Source of the DNA: Pseudomonas sp. GD03944
Lineage (GTDB): Bacteria > Pseudomonadota > Gammaproteobacteria > Pseudomonadales > Pseudomonadaceae
Reading direction: 5' to 3'
DNA length: 64,000 nt
NCBI RefSeq assembly: GCF_029839275.1
Contig: NZ_JAOCAH010000020.1
Span: 1 to 64,000, forward strand
Shown here: positions 44,721-53,617 of the stretch, piece after piece
Numbering within the stretch: the stretch's first letter is position 1
Layout: each line of letters opens with the position of its first letter
The notes under the pieces: generated by a model
Seen by the model: only the letters and a program-made list of their open reading frames with translations
The model's database searches: none
What the model was told of the DNA's origin: nothing
Position numbers and translations under genes: made by a program

Positions 44721-46367
44721 ATGCTGACCCTGCTCAACCTGCTCTCGGCCATCGCGCTGCTGATCTGGGGCACGCACATCGTGCGCAGCGGCATCCTGCG
44801 GGTGTACGGCTCGCACCTGCGCAACGTGCTCAGCCGCCACGCCGACAACCGGCCGCTGGCCTTCGTCGCCGGGATCGGCGTCACCGCCCTGGTGCAGAGC
44901 AGCAACGCCACCGCGCTGCTGGTCACCTCCTTCGTCAGCCAGGGGCTGATGGCCCTGACGCCGGCCCTGGCGATCATGCTCGGCGCCGACGTGGGCACTG
45001 CGCTGATGGCCCGGGTGCTCACGCTGGACCTGAGCTGGCTGTCGCCGCTGCTGATCTTTCTCGGGGTGGTGTTCTTTCTCTCGCGCAAACAGACCCGCGC
45101 CGGCCAGCTCGGCCGCGTGGCCATCGGCCTGGGGTTGATCATCCTGGCGCTGGAGCTGATCGTCGCCGCCGCCACGCCGATCACCCAGGCCCAGGGCATC
45201 AAGGTGCTGTTCGCCTCGCTCACCGGCGACCTGCTGCTGGATGCCCTGGTCGGCGCGCTGTTCGCGCTGATTTCCTACTCCAGCCTGGCCGCCGTGCTGC
45301 TCACCGCGACCCTGACCGGCGCCGGCCTGATCAGCCTGCCGGTGGCCATCGGCCTGGTGATCGGCGCCAACATCGGCAGCGGCCTGCTGGCCTTTCTCAC
45401 CAGCAGCCTGCAGACCCCGGCGGGCCGGCGCGTGGCCCTGGGCAGCCTGCTGTACAAGCTGATCGGCCTGCTGCTGGTGATCCCGGTGCTGGACCCGCTG
45501 GCGAGCTGGCTGGACAGCTTCGACTGGCGCCCGGCGGAGCTGGTGATCGGCTTTCACCTGCTCTACAACGGCCTGCGCTGCCTGCTGATGCTGCCGAGCA
45601 TCGGCCTGATGGCGCGCTTCTGCAATTGGCTGCTGCCGGATCGCGCCGACGACAGCGGCGTGGCGCGCGCTCGCCATCTCGACCCCACGGCCCTGGCCAC
45701 GCCGAGCCTGGCCCTGGCCAACGCGGTGCGCGAGACGCTGCGCATCGGCGACCTGATCGACACCATGCTCGGCCACCTGCTGGAGGTGCTGCGCGACAGC
45801 CAGCCCGCGCAGAGCCGCGAGCTGCGCCGCCTCGATGATGACGTGGAGGCGCTGTACAGCGCGGTCAAGCTGTACCTGGCCCAGGTGCCACGGGAGGTGC
45901 TGAGCGAGCAGGACAGCCGGCGCTGGGCGGAAATCATCGAGCTGGCGGTCAACCTCAAGCAGGCCGGGAGCATCATCGAACGCATGCTCGGCAAGGTGCA
46001 GGATCAGAAGACCGCGCAGCGCCATTCCTTCTCCGACAGTGGCCTGGAGGAGCTGACCAGCCTGCATGCGCACCTGATGGCCAACCTGCGCCTGGGGCTG
46101 AGCGTGTTCCTCAGCGCCGACACCGAGAGCGCACGCCAACTGCTGCGCGAGAAACGCCGCTTCCGCGCCCGGGAGCGGCACCTGGCCCATGCCCATGTCG
46201 GGCGCCTGCACCACCAGGTGCTGCAAAGCATCGAGACCAGCTCCCTGCACCTCGAACTGATCGCCGACATGAAGCGCCTCAACTCGCTGTTCTGCGCCAG
46301 CGCCTACGTGGTGCTGGAGGCCTGGGAAACCGGCGCGCTGTCGGCCGGGGAGGTGGGCGGCGAATGA
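44721..46367 (+). CDS. Na/Pi cotransporter family protein with PhoU-like tail
   Basis: A 548-aa protein. The N-terminal about 310 residues contain two Na/Pi-cotransporter repeats with the QSS motifs (VQSSNATALLVTSFVSQGL, ISYSSLAAVLLTATLTGAGL). The C-terminal about 200 residues are helical and PhoU-like (ELRRLDDDVEALYSAVKLYL). Such proteins move phosphate, perhaps as exporters, and are controlled by the PhoU-like part. ATG 44721 follows AGGGGAG; an 18-codon upstream extension has no membrane or family features. It converges on the MFS gene, with 4 bases between the stops. Confidence 0.88.
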   Translation: MLTLLNLLSAIALLIWGTHIVRSGILRVYGSHLRNVLSRHADNRPLAFVAGIGVTALVQSSNATALLVTSFVSQGLMALTPALAIMLGADVGTALMARVLTLDLSWLSPLLIFLGVVFFLSRKQTRAGQLGRVAIGLGLIILALELIVAAATPITQAQGIKVLFASLTGDLLLDALVGALFALISYSSLAAVLLTATLTGAGLISLPVAIGLVIGANIGSGLLAFLTSSLQTPAGRRVALGSLLYKLIGLLLVIPVLDPLASWLDSFDWRPAELVIGFHLLYNGLRCLLMLPSIGLMARFCNWLLPDRADDSGVARARHLDPTALATPSLALANAVRETLRIGDLIDTMLGHLLEVLRDSQPAQSRELRRLDDDVEALYSAVKLYLAQVPREVLSEQDSRRWAEIIELAVNLKQAGSIIERMLGKVQDQKTAQRHSFSDSGLEELTSLHAHLMANLRLGLSVFLSADTESARQLLREKRRFRARERHLAHAHVGRLHHQVLQSIETSSLHLELIADMKRLNSLFCASAYVVLEAWETGALSAGEVGGE

Positions 46368-46371
46368 GCCG

Positions 46372-47688
46372 TCAGGTCGGCCGGTAGTCCAGGGAGCGCT
46401 TGGACGATTCCGGCAGCGCCATGCCGCCGGCCAGGGCCAGCAGGGCGATGGCGATCAGGTAGAAGGCCGGCGACATGCGGTTGCCGGTCTGCTCGATCAG
46501 CCAGGTCGCCACCAGCGGCGCGGTGCCGCCGAACACCGTGTACGCCAGGTTGTAGGTGAACGCCGAGGCGGTGTAGCGCACCCGGGTCGGGAACTGCTCG
46601 GACAGCAGCACCGCCGTCACCACGCCGCAGATCACCGCGCCCACGGCCAGCAGCGCCGCTCCCAGTGCCGAGGCCAGCAGACTGCCAGAGCCCGCCAGCA
46701 TGAACGCCGGGTAGACCGCGACGATCAGGCAGGTGCAGGCAGTAAAGATGGTGCGCCGGCGCCCGACCCAGTCCGAGTAGCGCCCCACCAGCGGACACAG
46801 CAGCGCGGCGAACACCAGGGCCATCAGGCTGGCGAGCAGGGCGGTGGGCCGCGAGGCGCCGCCGACCACCTGCATGTAAGTCGTGAGGTAGGTGGTGAAG
46901 GTGTAGAACGACAGCGCCGTGGCGGAAATGAACGCCGACAGGCAGAGGATCGTGCCGCCGTGTTGCTGCAGGGTTTCCTTCAGCGGCGAATGGGCGGCCT
47001 GGGGCGCGGCCGCCAGGGCACGGAATGCAGGCGACTCGTCCAGGTGCATGCGCATGTACAGGCCGATCAGGCCCAGGGGCGCGGCGATCAGGAACGGCAC
47101 GCGCCAGCCCCAGTCCTGCATCTGCGCCTCGCTCAACAGCAGGCCCATGCCGAACACGATCCCGGCGGCCGCGGCGAAAGCCATGAAGGTCGAGACCGGC
47201 ACGAAGCTGCCGTAGCGAGCCTTCTGCTCGGTAGGCGCGTGCTCCATGACGAAGGCGCAGGCGCCGGCGTACTCGCCACCGGCGGAAAAGCCCTGGACAC
47301 AGCGGGCCAGGGCCAGCAGCAGCGGGGCGAATAGGCCGATGGTGGCATAGGTCGGCAGCAGGCCGATGAGGGTGGTGGCGCCAGCCATCAGCAACACGGT
47401 GATGGCCAGGATGCGCTTGCGCCCGATCTTGTCGCCAAGAATGCCGAAGAAGATCCCGCCCAGCGGTCGCAGGGCGAACGACACGGCGAACACGGCGAAG
47501 GTCTGCAGCAGCGCCAGGGACGCATTGCCCGGCGGAAAGAACAGGCTGGCGATGGTCACGGCGAGGAAGCCGTAGACGGCAAAGTCGAACCACTCGACGA
47601 AGTTGCCGATGGCCGAGGCAGCGATGACCTTGCGCAGGGTGGCCGGGTCGACGGCGGGGGTGGTGTGGGAGAGGTCGTGGGCTGTCAT
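46372..47688 (-). CDS. MHS-family MFS transporter
   Basis: A 438-aa, 12-helix transporter of the metabolite:H+ symporter (MHS) group, related to ProP, KgtP and ShiA. The signatures are ASAIGNFVEWFDFAVYGF, RPLGGIFFGILGDKIGRK and QGFSAGGEYAGACAFVMEHA. The substrate is probably an organic acid or osmolyte and cannot be narrowed. ATG 47688 has GGAG six bases upstream, so the eleven-codon extension is not used. No catabolic operon lies beside it. Confidence 0.88.
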   Translation of the reverse strand: MTAHDLSHTTPAVDPATLRKVIAASAIGNFVEWFDFAVYGFLAVTIASLFFPPGNASLALLQTFAVFAVSFALRPLGGIFFGILGDKIGRKRILAITVLLMAGATTLIGLLPTYATIGLFAPLLLALARCVQGFSAGGEYAGACAFVMEHAPTEQKARYGSFVPVSTFMAFAAAAGIVFGMGLLLSEAQMQDWGWRVPFLIAAPLGLIGLYMRMHLDESPAFRALAAAPQAAHSPLKETLQQHGGTILCLSAFISATALSFYTFTTYLTTYMQVVGGASRPTALLASLMALVFAALLCPLVGRYSDWVGRRRTIFTACTCLIVAVYPAFMLAGSGSLLASALGAALLAVGAVICGVVTAVLLSEQFPTRVRYTASAFTYNLAYTVFGGTAPLVATWLIEQTGNRMSPAFYLIAIALLALAGGMALPESSKRSLDYRPT

Positions 47689-47822
47689 GGTCGCTCCGTG
47701 CCGGCCGGTAGTCACGGACACCTCTAGCCTGGGCCTTGGCGTCCACCTACCGGCAACCTACCGGGCTTGCCCGCCCCACCGGCTTCCGGATGCGACCCAC
47801 AGGCAACCGGCAGCGACACCGC

Positions 47823-48791
47823 CTACAGCCAGCCGCGCTCCCGGTAGTAGCGCAGCGCGCCTTCGTGCAGCGGCGCGCTGAGGCCGGCGCGGATCATTTC
47901 GTCTTCCTTCAGCTCGGCGAAGGTCGGGTGCATGCGCCGCAGCCGCTCCAGGTTGTCGAACACGGCCTTGACCAACTGATAGACCATTTCCGCATCGGCA
48001 TTGGCCGAGGTGGCGAACACCGCCCGAGTGCCGAGCGAGGCGGTGGCGCCCGGCGTGCCCCGGTACAGCCCGCCGGGGATTTCGGCCCGGGTGTAGTAGA
48101 CCTTGGTCGCCAGCAGCGCATCGACCAGCGTGCCCTCCAGCGGCACCAGCACCACGTCGTTGGCCAGGGTCGCTTCCTTGATCGCGCCGTTGGGGTGGCC
48201 GACGAAATAGCCCATGGCATCGATGCTGCCGTCGCCCAGGGCAAGAATCTGCTCGGCCGGCTTCAGCTCCGCCACCAGGCCGAAGGCCGAGAGGTCCCAG
48301 CCCTTGGCCTGGAGAATGTCCTCGAAGGCGCTGCGCTGCCCCGAACCCGCGCTGCCGATGCTGACCCGCTTGCCCCGCAGGTCATCGAACCCCTGGATAC
48401 CGGTTTCGCGCCGGACCAGGATCGCCAGCACTTCGTTGTGCAGGGAGAACAGCGCGCGCACATCGTGCATCGCCCCGGCACCCTCGAACGGCGGCAGGCC
48501 GTTGAGCGCCTTGTACTGGTGGTCCGACTGGACGATGGCGAAATCGAACTCGCCGCTGCGCAGGCCATTGACGTTGGCCACGCCACCGCCACTGGACGGT
48601 GCCTTGCAGCGCAAGCCGTGGGCGGCGGTATCGGTGTTGAGGAACCGGCAGATCGCCTGGCCGGCCACGTAGTACACCCCGGTCTGCGCCCCGGTACCGA
48701 TGCTGACGAAACGCGCCTCGGGCGAGTCGCCGGCCACCGCACCGGTGGCGAGTGCCGCGCAGAAAAGCCCTGCAAGGAATCGACGGTTCAA
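47823..48791 (-). CDS. TAXI-family TRAP transporter solute-binding protein
   Basis: A 322-aa periplasmic binding protein of the TAXI family. The signal peptide (RFLAGLFCAALATGAVAG) is followed by FVSIGTGAQTGVYYVAGQAICR, SSGGGVANVNGLRSGEFDFAIVQSD and GKRVSIGSAGSGQRSAFEDI, all typical. The start is TTG 48791, with AGGAG at good distance; no ATG gives a signal peptide. TAXI proteins normally work with a fused 4TM–12TM permease, which is not in this window, so the protein is an orphan here or serves a permease elsewhere. Divergent from an AraC regulator. Confidence 0.85.
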   Translation of the reverse strand: MNRRFLAGLFCAALATGAVAGDSPEARFVSIGTGAQTGVYYVAGQAICRFLNTDTAAHGLRCKAPSSGGGVANVNGLRSGEFDFAIVQSDHQYKALNGLPPFEGAGAMHDVRALFSLHNEVLAILVRRETGIQGFDDLRGKRVSIGSAGSGQRSAFEDILQAKGWDLSAFGLVAELKPAEQILALGDGSIDAMGYFVGHPNGAIKEATLANDVVLVPLEGTLVDALLATKVYYTRAEIPGGLYRGTPGATASLGTRAVFATSANADAEMVYQLVKAVFDNLERLRRMHPTFAELKEDEMIRAGLSAPLHEGALRYYRERGWL

Positions 48792-48936
48792 GGGGAAGCT
48801 CCTGTCCTGATCGCTGCCTGTCCCACACAGCCTAAACGCTGGGACGCATTTTGCCCGGCACAGGTTCACAGCAGCGGCACGGTCGTGGTGCGCGGGCGGG
48901 CTATCGCCGCGGCATGCCTTTAGGCAGAATCGACCC

Positions 48937-49965
48937 ATGCCCACGTCAACCCCCGATCCGCGCCACGCCTCAGTCAGCGCCAGCCTCACCCAAGCGGTGC
49001 TGCATGCCGCCGGCCGCCTCGGCGTGGACCGCGCCAGCCTGCTGGCCGGCTGCGGCCTCACGGAAAGCCAGCTGGTTGATCCGGATGCGCGCCTGCCGTT
49101 CGCCACCCAGGAAGCCCTGTGGCAGCAGCTCAGTCGCCTGCCGCACAGCGAGCCGGGGCTGGCACTGGGGCTCAACCTGGCGCCAGGGCCGTTCAGCGTG
49201 CTGGGCTACCTGCTGCAGAGCAGCGCCACCCTGGGCGACGCCCTGGCGGCCGGCCTGCGCTACCAGCGCCTGGTGGGCGAGGGCGGCGAGCTGCACCGGC
49301 ACGAGCAGGGCGAGGAAGTGCACCTGCTGTACCGCCCCCTGCACCCGAACCTGCCGGCCACCCGCACCCGGGTGCTGGCGCTGATGGCCAACTGGGTGCA
49401 GATGGTCACGCCGCTGCTGCATGACTTCCGCCCGCTGCGGGCACAGTTCGTTCATGCCCAGCCCACGGACCTCGCGCCCTACACCGAGGTCTTCGCCTGC
49501 CCGCTGCAATTCTCGGCCCCGGACTACGGGCTGGTGCTGCCGAAAGCGCTGCTCACGGCGCCGCTGATCCAGGCCAACTCGCCGCTGCAGAGCCTGCTGC
49601 GCCAACATGCCGAAGCGCTGCTCGCGCGCCTGCCCAGCGAAGGCCTGAGTGCCCGGGTGGTGACCCTGCTCGGCGAACAGCTGGCCCATGGCGAACCGGA
49701 TCGCAGCGAGCTGGCGCGAGCGCTGAACCTCAGCGAACGCACCCTGCAACGGCGCCTGGCGGAAGAAGGCAGCAGCTACCAGCAGTTGCTCAACGACACC
49801 CGTCGGCAACTGGCCGAGCACCACCTGAGCAGCGGCACGTTGCCGGCGGCGGAAATCGCCCTGCTGCTGGGCTACTCCGAGCCCAGCGTGTTCTTCCGCG
49901 CGTTCCGCCAGTGGACCGGCCTGACGCCGGGCGAATACCGCAGCCAGCAGCACAGCAAGGGCTGA
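48937..49965 (+). CDS. AraC-family regulator
   Basis: A 342-aa regulator. The N-terminal about 200 residues form the arabinose-binding-like domain of PF12625 type (DRASLLAGCGLTESQL, PGPFSVLGYLLQSSATLGDAL). The C-terminal double HTH contains LARALNLSERTLQRRLAEEG and the AraC signature IALLLGYSEPSVFFRAFRQW. Proteins of this type (OruR, CdhR, ArgR relatives) control small-molecule catabolism. Its divergent neighbour is the TAXI protein, a possible target. Its stop lies one base from that of the following convergent gene. Confidence 0.88.
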   Translation: MPTSTPDPRHASVSASLTQAVLHAAGRLGVDRASLLAGCGLTESQLVDPDARLPFATQEALWQQLSRLPHSEPGLALGLNLAPGPFSVLGYLLQSSATLGDALAAGLRYQRLVGEGGELHRHEQGEEVHLLYRPLHPNLPATRTRVLALMANWVQMVTPLLHDFRPLRAQFVHAQPTDLAPYTEVFACPLQFSAPDYGLVLPKALLTAPLIQANSPLQSLLRQHAEALLARLPSEGLSARVVTLLGEQLAHGEPDRSELARALNLSERTLQRRLAEEGSSYQQLLNDTRRQLAEHHLSSGTLPAAEIALLLGYSEPSVFFRAFRQWTGLTPGEYRSQQHSKG

Positions 49966-49966
49966 G

Positions 49967-50929
49967 TCAGGCGCGGGCGCTGATGCCCTGGGCCTGCAGG
50001 AAGGCCAGGAAGGCCTCGCGGGTGCTGTAGCGCGGGGTGTAGCCGAAACCGTCCTTCAGGCGCTGGTTGGCCAGCACCGGCCGGTAGCGCAGAAAATCCA
50101 GCTGTTCCGGCCCATAGGGCGTCAGCCCCAGGGGTTTGAGCACCCGCAGCGCGGTGCGGATCAGCCCGGCCGGCAGCGGCCGGTAGGGCTTGCCGAGCAG
50201 CTCGGCGATCTCGCGCAGCGACAGCGCCCCGTCGCCGGCCAGGTTGAAGATGCCCTCGGCGCCCCGCTCGAGGCCTTGACCGATGATGTTGACCACGTCC
50301 TGGTCCCAGATGAACACGAAGCGGCTGTCGCTGCCGCGAATGCCCATGACGCTGCGCTTCTTGAACAGCTCGGTGATCTGGTTGTTCACCTGTTTGCCGA
50401 GGATGGTGCCAGGGCGCAGGATCAGTTGCTTCAGGGCCGGGTGGCGCTGACGCGCCTCGGCCAGCAGTTCCTCGACCTCGCGCTTGTGCCGGGCATAGGC
50501 GAATTCGGCGTGACCACGCAGCGGGTGATCTTCGTCGATCCACTCGGCATTTTCCGGGAAATAGCCATAAGCGGCACCGGAACTGGTCACAATCAACTGC
50601 TCGACGCCCTCCGCCGCCGCGGCCTCCACCACAGCCTGGGTGCCGCCCACATCGATGGCGTGCAGCTGTGCGTCGCTCATGCCACGGGGCGGGGTGACGA
50701 CCGAGGCCAGGTGCACGATGGCCTGCGGCTGCCAGGTGGCGATGCAGTCCCGCACGGCCCGGGCCTGGCTGATGTCGAGCAACACCGGCTCGACGTTCAG
50801 GCGCAGGGTCTTGCGGCTCTGCGGCCGGATGTCGGCGGCGATCAGCGTCCAGTCCGGGTGCTGGATGGCCAGTTGGTCGAGCACTTGCTGGCCGATGAAG
50901 CCCGCCGCTCCGGTGATCAAGACACGCAT
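49967..50929 (-). CDS. SDR-family NAD-dependent epimerase/reductase
   Basis: A 320-aa extended short-chain dehydrogenase. The NAD-binding motif is GAAGFIGQQVL near residue 7, the active-site Tyr/Lys pair is in YARHKREVE, and the catalytic Ser is in VTSSGAAYGY. The C-terminal half (GIFNLAGDGALSLREIAELLG) binds the substrate. Sugar-nucleotide or other carbonyl substrates are possible; no neighbouring pathway helps. ATG 50929 follows GAGGGG, and the 72-codon upstream extension has no domain. Confidence 0.85.
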   Translation of the reverse strand: MRVLITGAAGFIGQQVLDQLAIQHPDWTLIAADIRPQSRKTLRLNVEPVLLDISQARAVRDCIATWQPQAIVHLASVVTPPRGMSDAQLHAIDVGGTQAVVEAAAAEGVEQLIVTSSGAAYGYFPENAEWIDEDHPLRGHAEFAYARHKREVEELLAEARQRHPALKQLILRPGTILGKQVNNQITELFKKRSVMGIRGSDSRFVFIWDQDVVNIIGQGLERGAEGIFNLAGDGALSLREIAELLGKPYRPLPAGLIRTALRVLKPLGLTPYGPEQLDFLRYRPVLANQRLKDGFGYTPRYSTREAFLAFLQAQGISARA

Positions 50930-51104
50930 AGCCACCCCTCGGTTGTTCAGTGAACGCCGCCGGCCCACCCGCGGGCCTGGCGCTCGAAGCAGCTTAGAGC
51001 GAGGCCCCGCCGACAGCAGTGACGGAGCCGGCCAGCGGCCATGGCCAATCGCGACAGCCGGCGTCTGCGAGTATGCTGCCCGGGTGACCGTCAGGAAGAC
51101 CTTC

Positions 51105-52484
51105 ATGCGTGCCCTGCTGCTGATATGCCTGCTGCTGATCAACACCGCCGTTGCCGAAGACCGCCTGCAGGTCGAGGGCTACCCCCTGGAGAACGGCCTG
51201 CAACTGTTGCTCAAGCCCACTGCCGACCGCGGTCATGTGGCGATCCGCCTGGTGGTCGGGGTCGGTTTCGACCAGTTCGGCTGCCGCGACAAGGAGCTGC
51301 CGCACCTGCTCGAACACCTGCTGTTCAGTGGCATCGACGACAGCGGCGAGGCCGGTCTGGAAGCGAAGATGCAGGCCCTGGGCGGTGACTGGAACGCCTA
51401 CACCCGCGACAGCGATACCGCGTACGTGCTGGAAGTCCCGGCACGCAACCAGCGGGCCGCCCTGGACCTGCTGCTGGCCAGCCTGGTGAACACCGAACTG
51501 ACGGCCGAGAAGCTGGCCGCCGCCCAGCAGGTGATCGAACGCGAGAACGGCGGCCACTATTCCAACCTGCAACGCCTGCTCGACCGGCAGAACACCAGCC
51601 GGGACGCGCACCAGCAACTGGCCGTGGAACTGGGCCTGGAATGCCCCGAGCGGGCCCAGGTCGATCACCTGCAGTTGGCCCAGCTCGAACGCCTACGCCA
51701 GGACTGGTACGTGCCGAACAACATGACGTTGATCGTGGTCGGCGACCTCGACCCGCTGCTGCCCGCCTACCTGGACCGCAGCTACGGCGCCCTGCCGGCC
51801 GGCAGCGTGCCCGAGGCACGGGAGCTGCCCGAGGCCCGGGGCGAAGCCGCCAAACGCCGCACCCTGATCACCGGCCTGCTGGACGACACCGCCAGCCTGC
51901 ACTGGCTGCTGCCCGAACCCTGGGTCGGCGATCACGACCACGAGACCTGGGAGCTGCTGCGCGATTACCTGGACTGGCAGCTCTACCAGGCGCTGCGCCT
52001 GGAGCAGCCCTTGAGCTACGGGCCCTGGAGCGCGCGCAACGTGTTCGGCACCAGCAGCTTCTTCAGCCTCAACGTCAAACTGGAACGCCAGGACCGGGAC
52101 CGGGCCGAACAGGCCATGCGCCAGCTCGGCGCGCACCTCAGCGCAGACGGCCTGGACGCCAGCACCTTCGAACGCCTGCGGCACGTCGCCCTGGCTCGGC
52201 TGACCTGGGCCACCCAGGGCAACAGCGCCCTCGCCGATTACTACTGGAACGCCCTGGGCGACTACCAGGACGGACGCTTCAGCGACCCGGCCGTGGGCCT
52301 GCGGGCCGTCACTCTGGAACAGGCCAACGAGGCCGTGCGCTTACTGTTCAAGACACCGGGCTACCTGCGCACCGAACAGGCGCTGCTCAGCAGCACCCAG
52401 CTGTATGCCGCACTCGTCGTGCTCGGCGCCCTGCTGCTCGGCGGCCTGGTGGGGTGGTGGCGCCGCACCCGCGCCACGCCCTGA
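51105..52484 (+). CDS. M16-family zinc peptidase with a C-terminal membrane anchor
   Basis: A 459-aa secreted peptidase. After a signal peptide (LLLICLLLINTAVAE) comes the M16 inverted zinc motif HLLEH (near residue 68, ELPHLLEHLLFSG) and the distal Glu in QQVIERENGG, so it looks active. A second, inactive M16C-like half contains NMTLIVVGDLDP. The C-terminus is a membrane helix and positive tail (LYAALVVLGALLLGGLVGWWRRTR), so the enzyme should sit in the periplasm, anchored to the inner membrane. AGGAAG precedes ATG 51105. Confidence 0.85.
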   Translation: MRALLLICLLLINTAVAEDRLQVEGYPLENGLQLLLKPTADRGHVAIRLVVGVGFDQFGCRDKELPHLLEHLLFSGIDDSGEAGLEAKMQALGGDWNAYTRDSDTAYVLEVPARNQRAALDLLLASLVNTELTAEKLAAAQQVIERENGGHYSNLQRLLDRQNTSRDAHQQLAVELGLECPERAQVDHLQLAQLERLRQDWYVPNNMTLIVVGDLDPLLPAYLDRSYGALPAGSVPEARELPEARGEAAKRRTLITGLLDDTASLHWLLPEPWVGDHDHETWELLRDYLDWQLYQALRLEQPLSYGPWSARNVFGTSSFFSLNVKLERQDRDRAEQAMRQLGAHLSADGLDASTFERLRHVALARLTWATQGNSALADYYWNALGDYQDGRFSDPAVGLRAVTLEQANEAVRLLFKTPGYLRTEQALLSSTQLYAALVVLGALLLGGLVGWWRRTRATP

Positions 52485-52578
52485 GCACCCGCCGTTGATC
52501 AGGGCGACCCGGCTATCGGACCGGGGCCCTGGCGAGCCGCCCGGTGGCTGAGTATCCTGCGCCCCCTCGCACCCTGTG

Positions 52579-53601
52579 ATGCCCCCGATGCTCGTCTGGA
52601 AAACCTACCTGCTGCGCCTGATCGCCCTGATCCAACGTCATCCGGGGGCCGTGGCGGTGTTCGGCTTCGTCTCCGGGGTCGCCAGTTTCATGCTGGTCGA
52701 TCGCCAGGCCGAGCTGGCGCGGGTGCTGGCCGCGGTGATGCTGGTGAGCTGGCTGTGGCTGATCCTGGAAAACATGCTGCGCGAGCGCATCGCCGCCTGG
52801 TTCGGTTTCGAACTGCCGCCCCCGGTGCTGCGCTACGCGACGCAGATGATCCACCAGGAAAGCCTGTTCTTCGTCCTGCCGTTCTTTTTCATCACCACCA
52901 CCTGGAACAGCGGGCAGTTGCTGTTCAGCGGCCTGCTGGCCGTGGCGGCACTGGTGTCGATCATCGACCCGCTGTACAACAAGTGGCTGGCGCCCCGGCG
53001 CTGGATCTACCTGGCCTACCACACCCTGGCGCTGTTCGCGGTGCTGCTCACGGCCCTGCCGATCATCCTCAAGCTGACCACCACCCAGAGCTACCAGTGG
53101 GCCCTGGCCGCCGCGGTGGTGCTGTCGTTCCCCAGCCTGATCGGCATCATCACGGTGAAACGCTGGTGGCGCGGTCTGTTGCTGATCGGCATGACCCTGG
53201 CGCTGGGCGGCGCCGGCTGGCTGATGCGGGTCTGGGTGCCACCGGCCACCCTGTGGCTGACCGAAGTGGCCGTGACCACCCAGTTCGACAATCGCAGCCG
53301 CTCGCCGGGCGAAAGCGTCAAGGAACTGAGCCTGGCCCAGCTGCGCAGCAGCGGCCTGTACGCCTACACCTCGATCAATGCCCCCCGGGGCCTGAACGAG
53401 CGCATCTACCACGTGTGGAGCCGCGACGGCGGCGAAGTCGAGCGCATCGCCCTGGATATCCACGGCGGGCGCAAGAAGGGCTACCGTGCCTGGACCCACA
53501 AGCAGAACTTCCCCGTGGACTCGGTGGGCCGCTGGCAGGTGCAGGTGCGCACGGAAGCCGGTCAGATGATCGGCGTGCTGCGCTTCGACGTGGTGGAATG
53601 A
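52579..53601 (+). CDS. DUF5924/DUF2914 membrane protein
   Basis: A protein of about 340 aa. Residues 1–215 contain six or seven hydrophobic helices (DUF5924), and the periplasmic C-terminal about 110 residues are DUF2914 (LNERIYHVWSRDGGEVERIAL, GRWQVQVRTEAGQMIGVL). Functions of both are unknown. GTG 52576, ATG 52579 and ATG 52588 are all possible starts, and none has a clear Shine-Dalgarno. It follows the M16 gene by about 95 bases on the same strand and may be in the same transcript. Confidence 0.82.
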   Translation: MPPMLVWKTYLLRLIALIQRHPGAVAVFGFVSGVASFMLVDRQAELARVLAAVMLVSWLWLILENMLRERIAAWFGFELPPPVLRYATQMIHQESLFFVLPFFFITTTWNSGQLLFSGLLAVAALVSIIDPLYNKWLAPRRWIYLAYHTLALFAVLLTALPIILKLTTTQSYQWALAAAVVLSFPSLIGIITVKRWWRGLLLIGMTLALGGAGWLMRVWVPPATLWLTEVAVTTQFDNRSRSPGESVKELSLAQLRSSGLYAYTSINAPRGLNERIYHVWSRDGGEVERIALDIHGGRKKGYRAWTHKQNFPVDSVGRWQVQVRTEAGQMIGVLRFDVVE

Positions 53602-53617
53602 CCGGCGTGTGCGCCGA

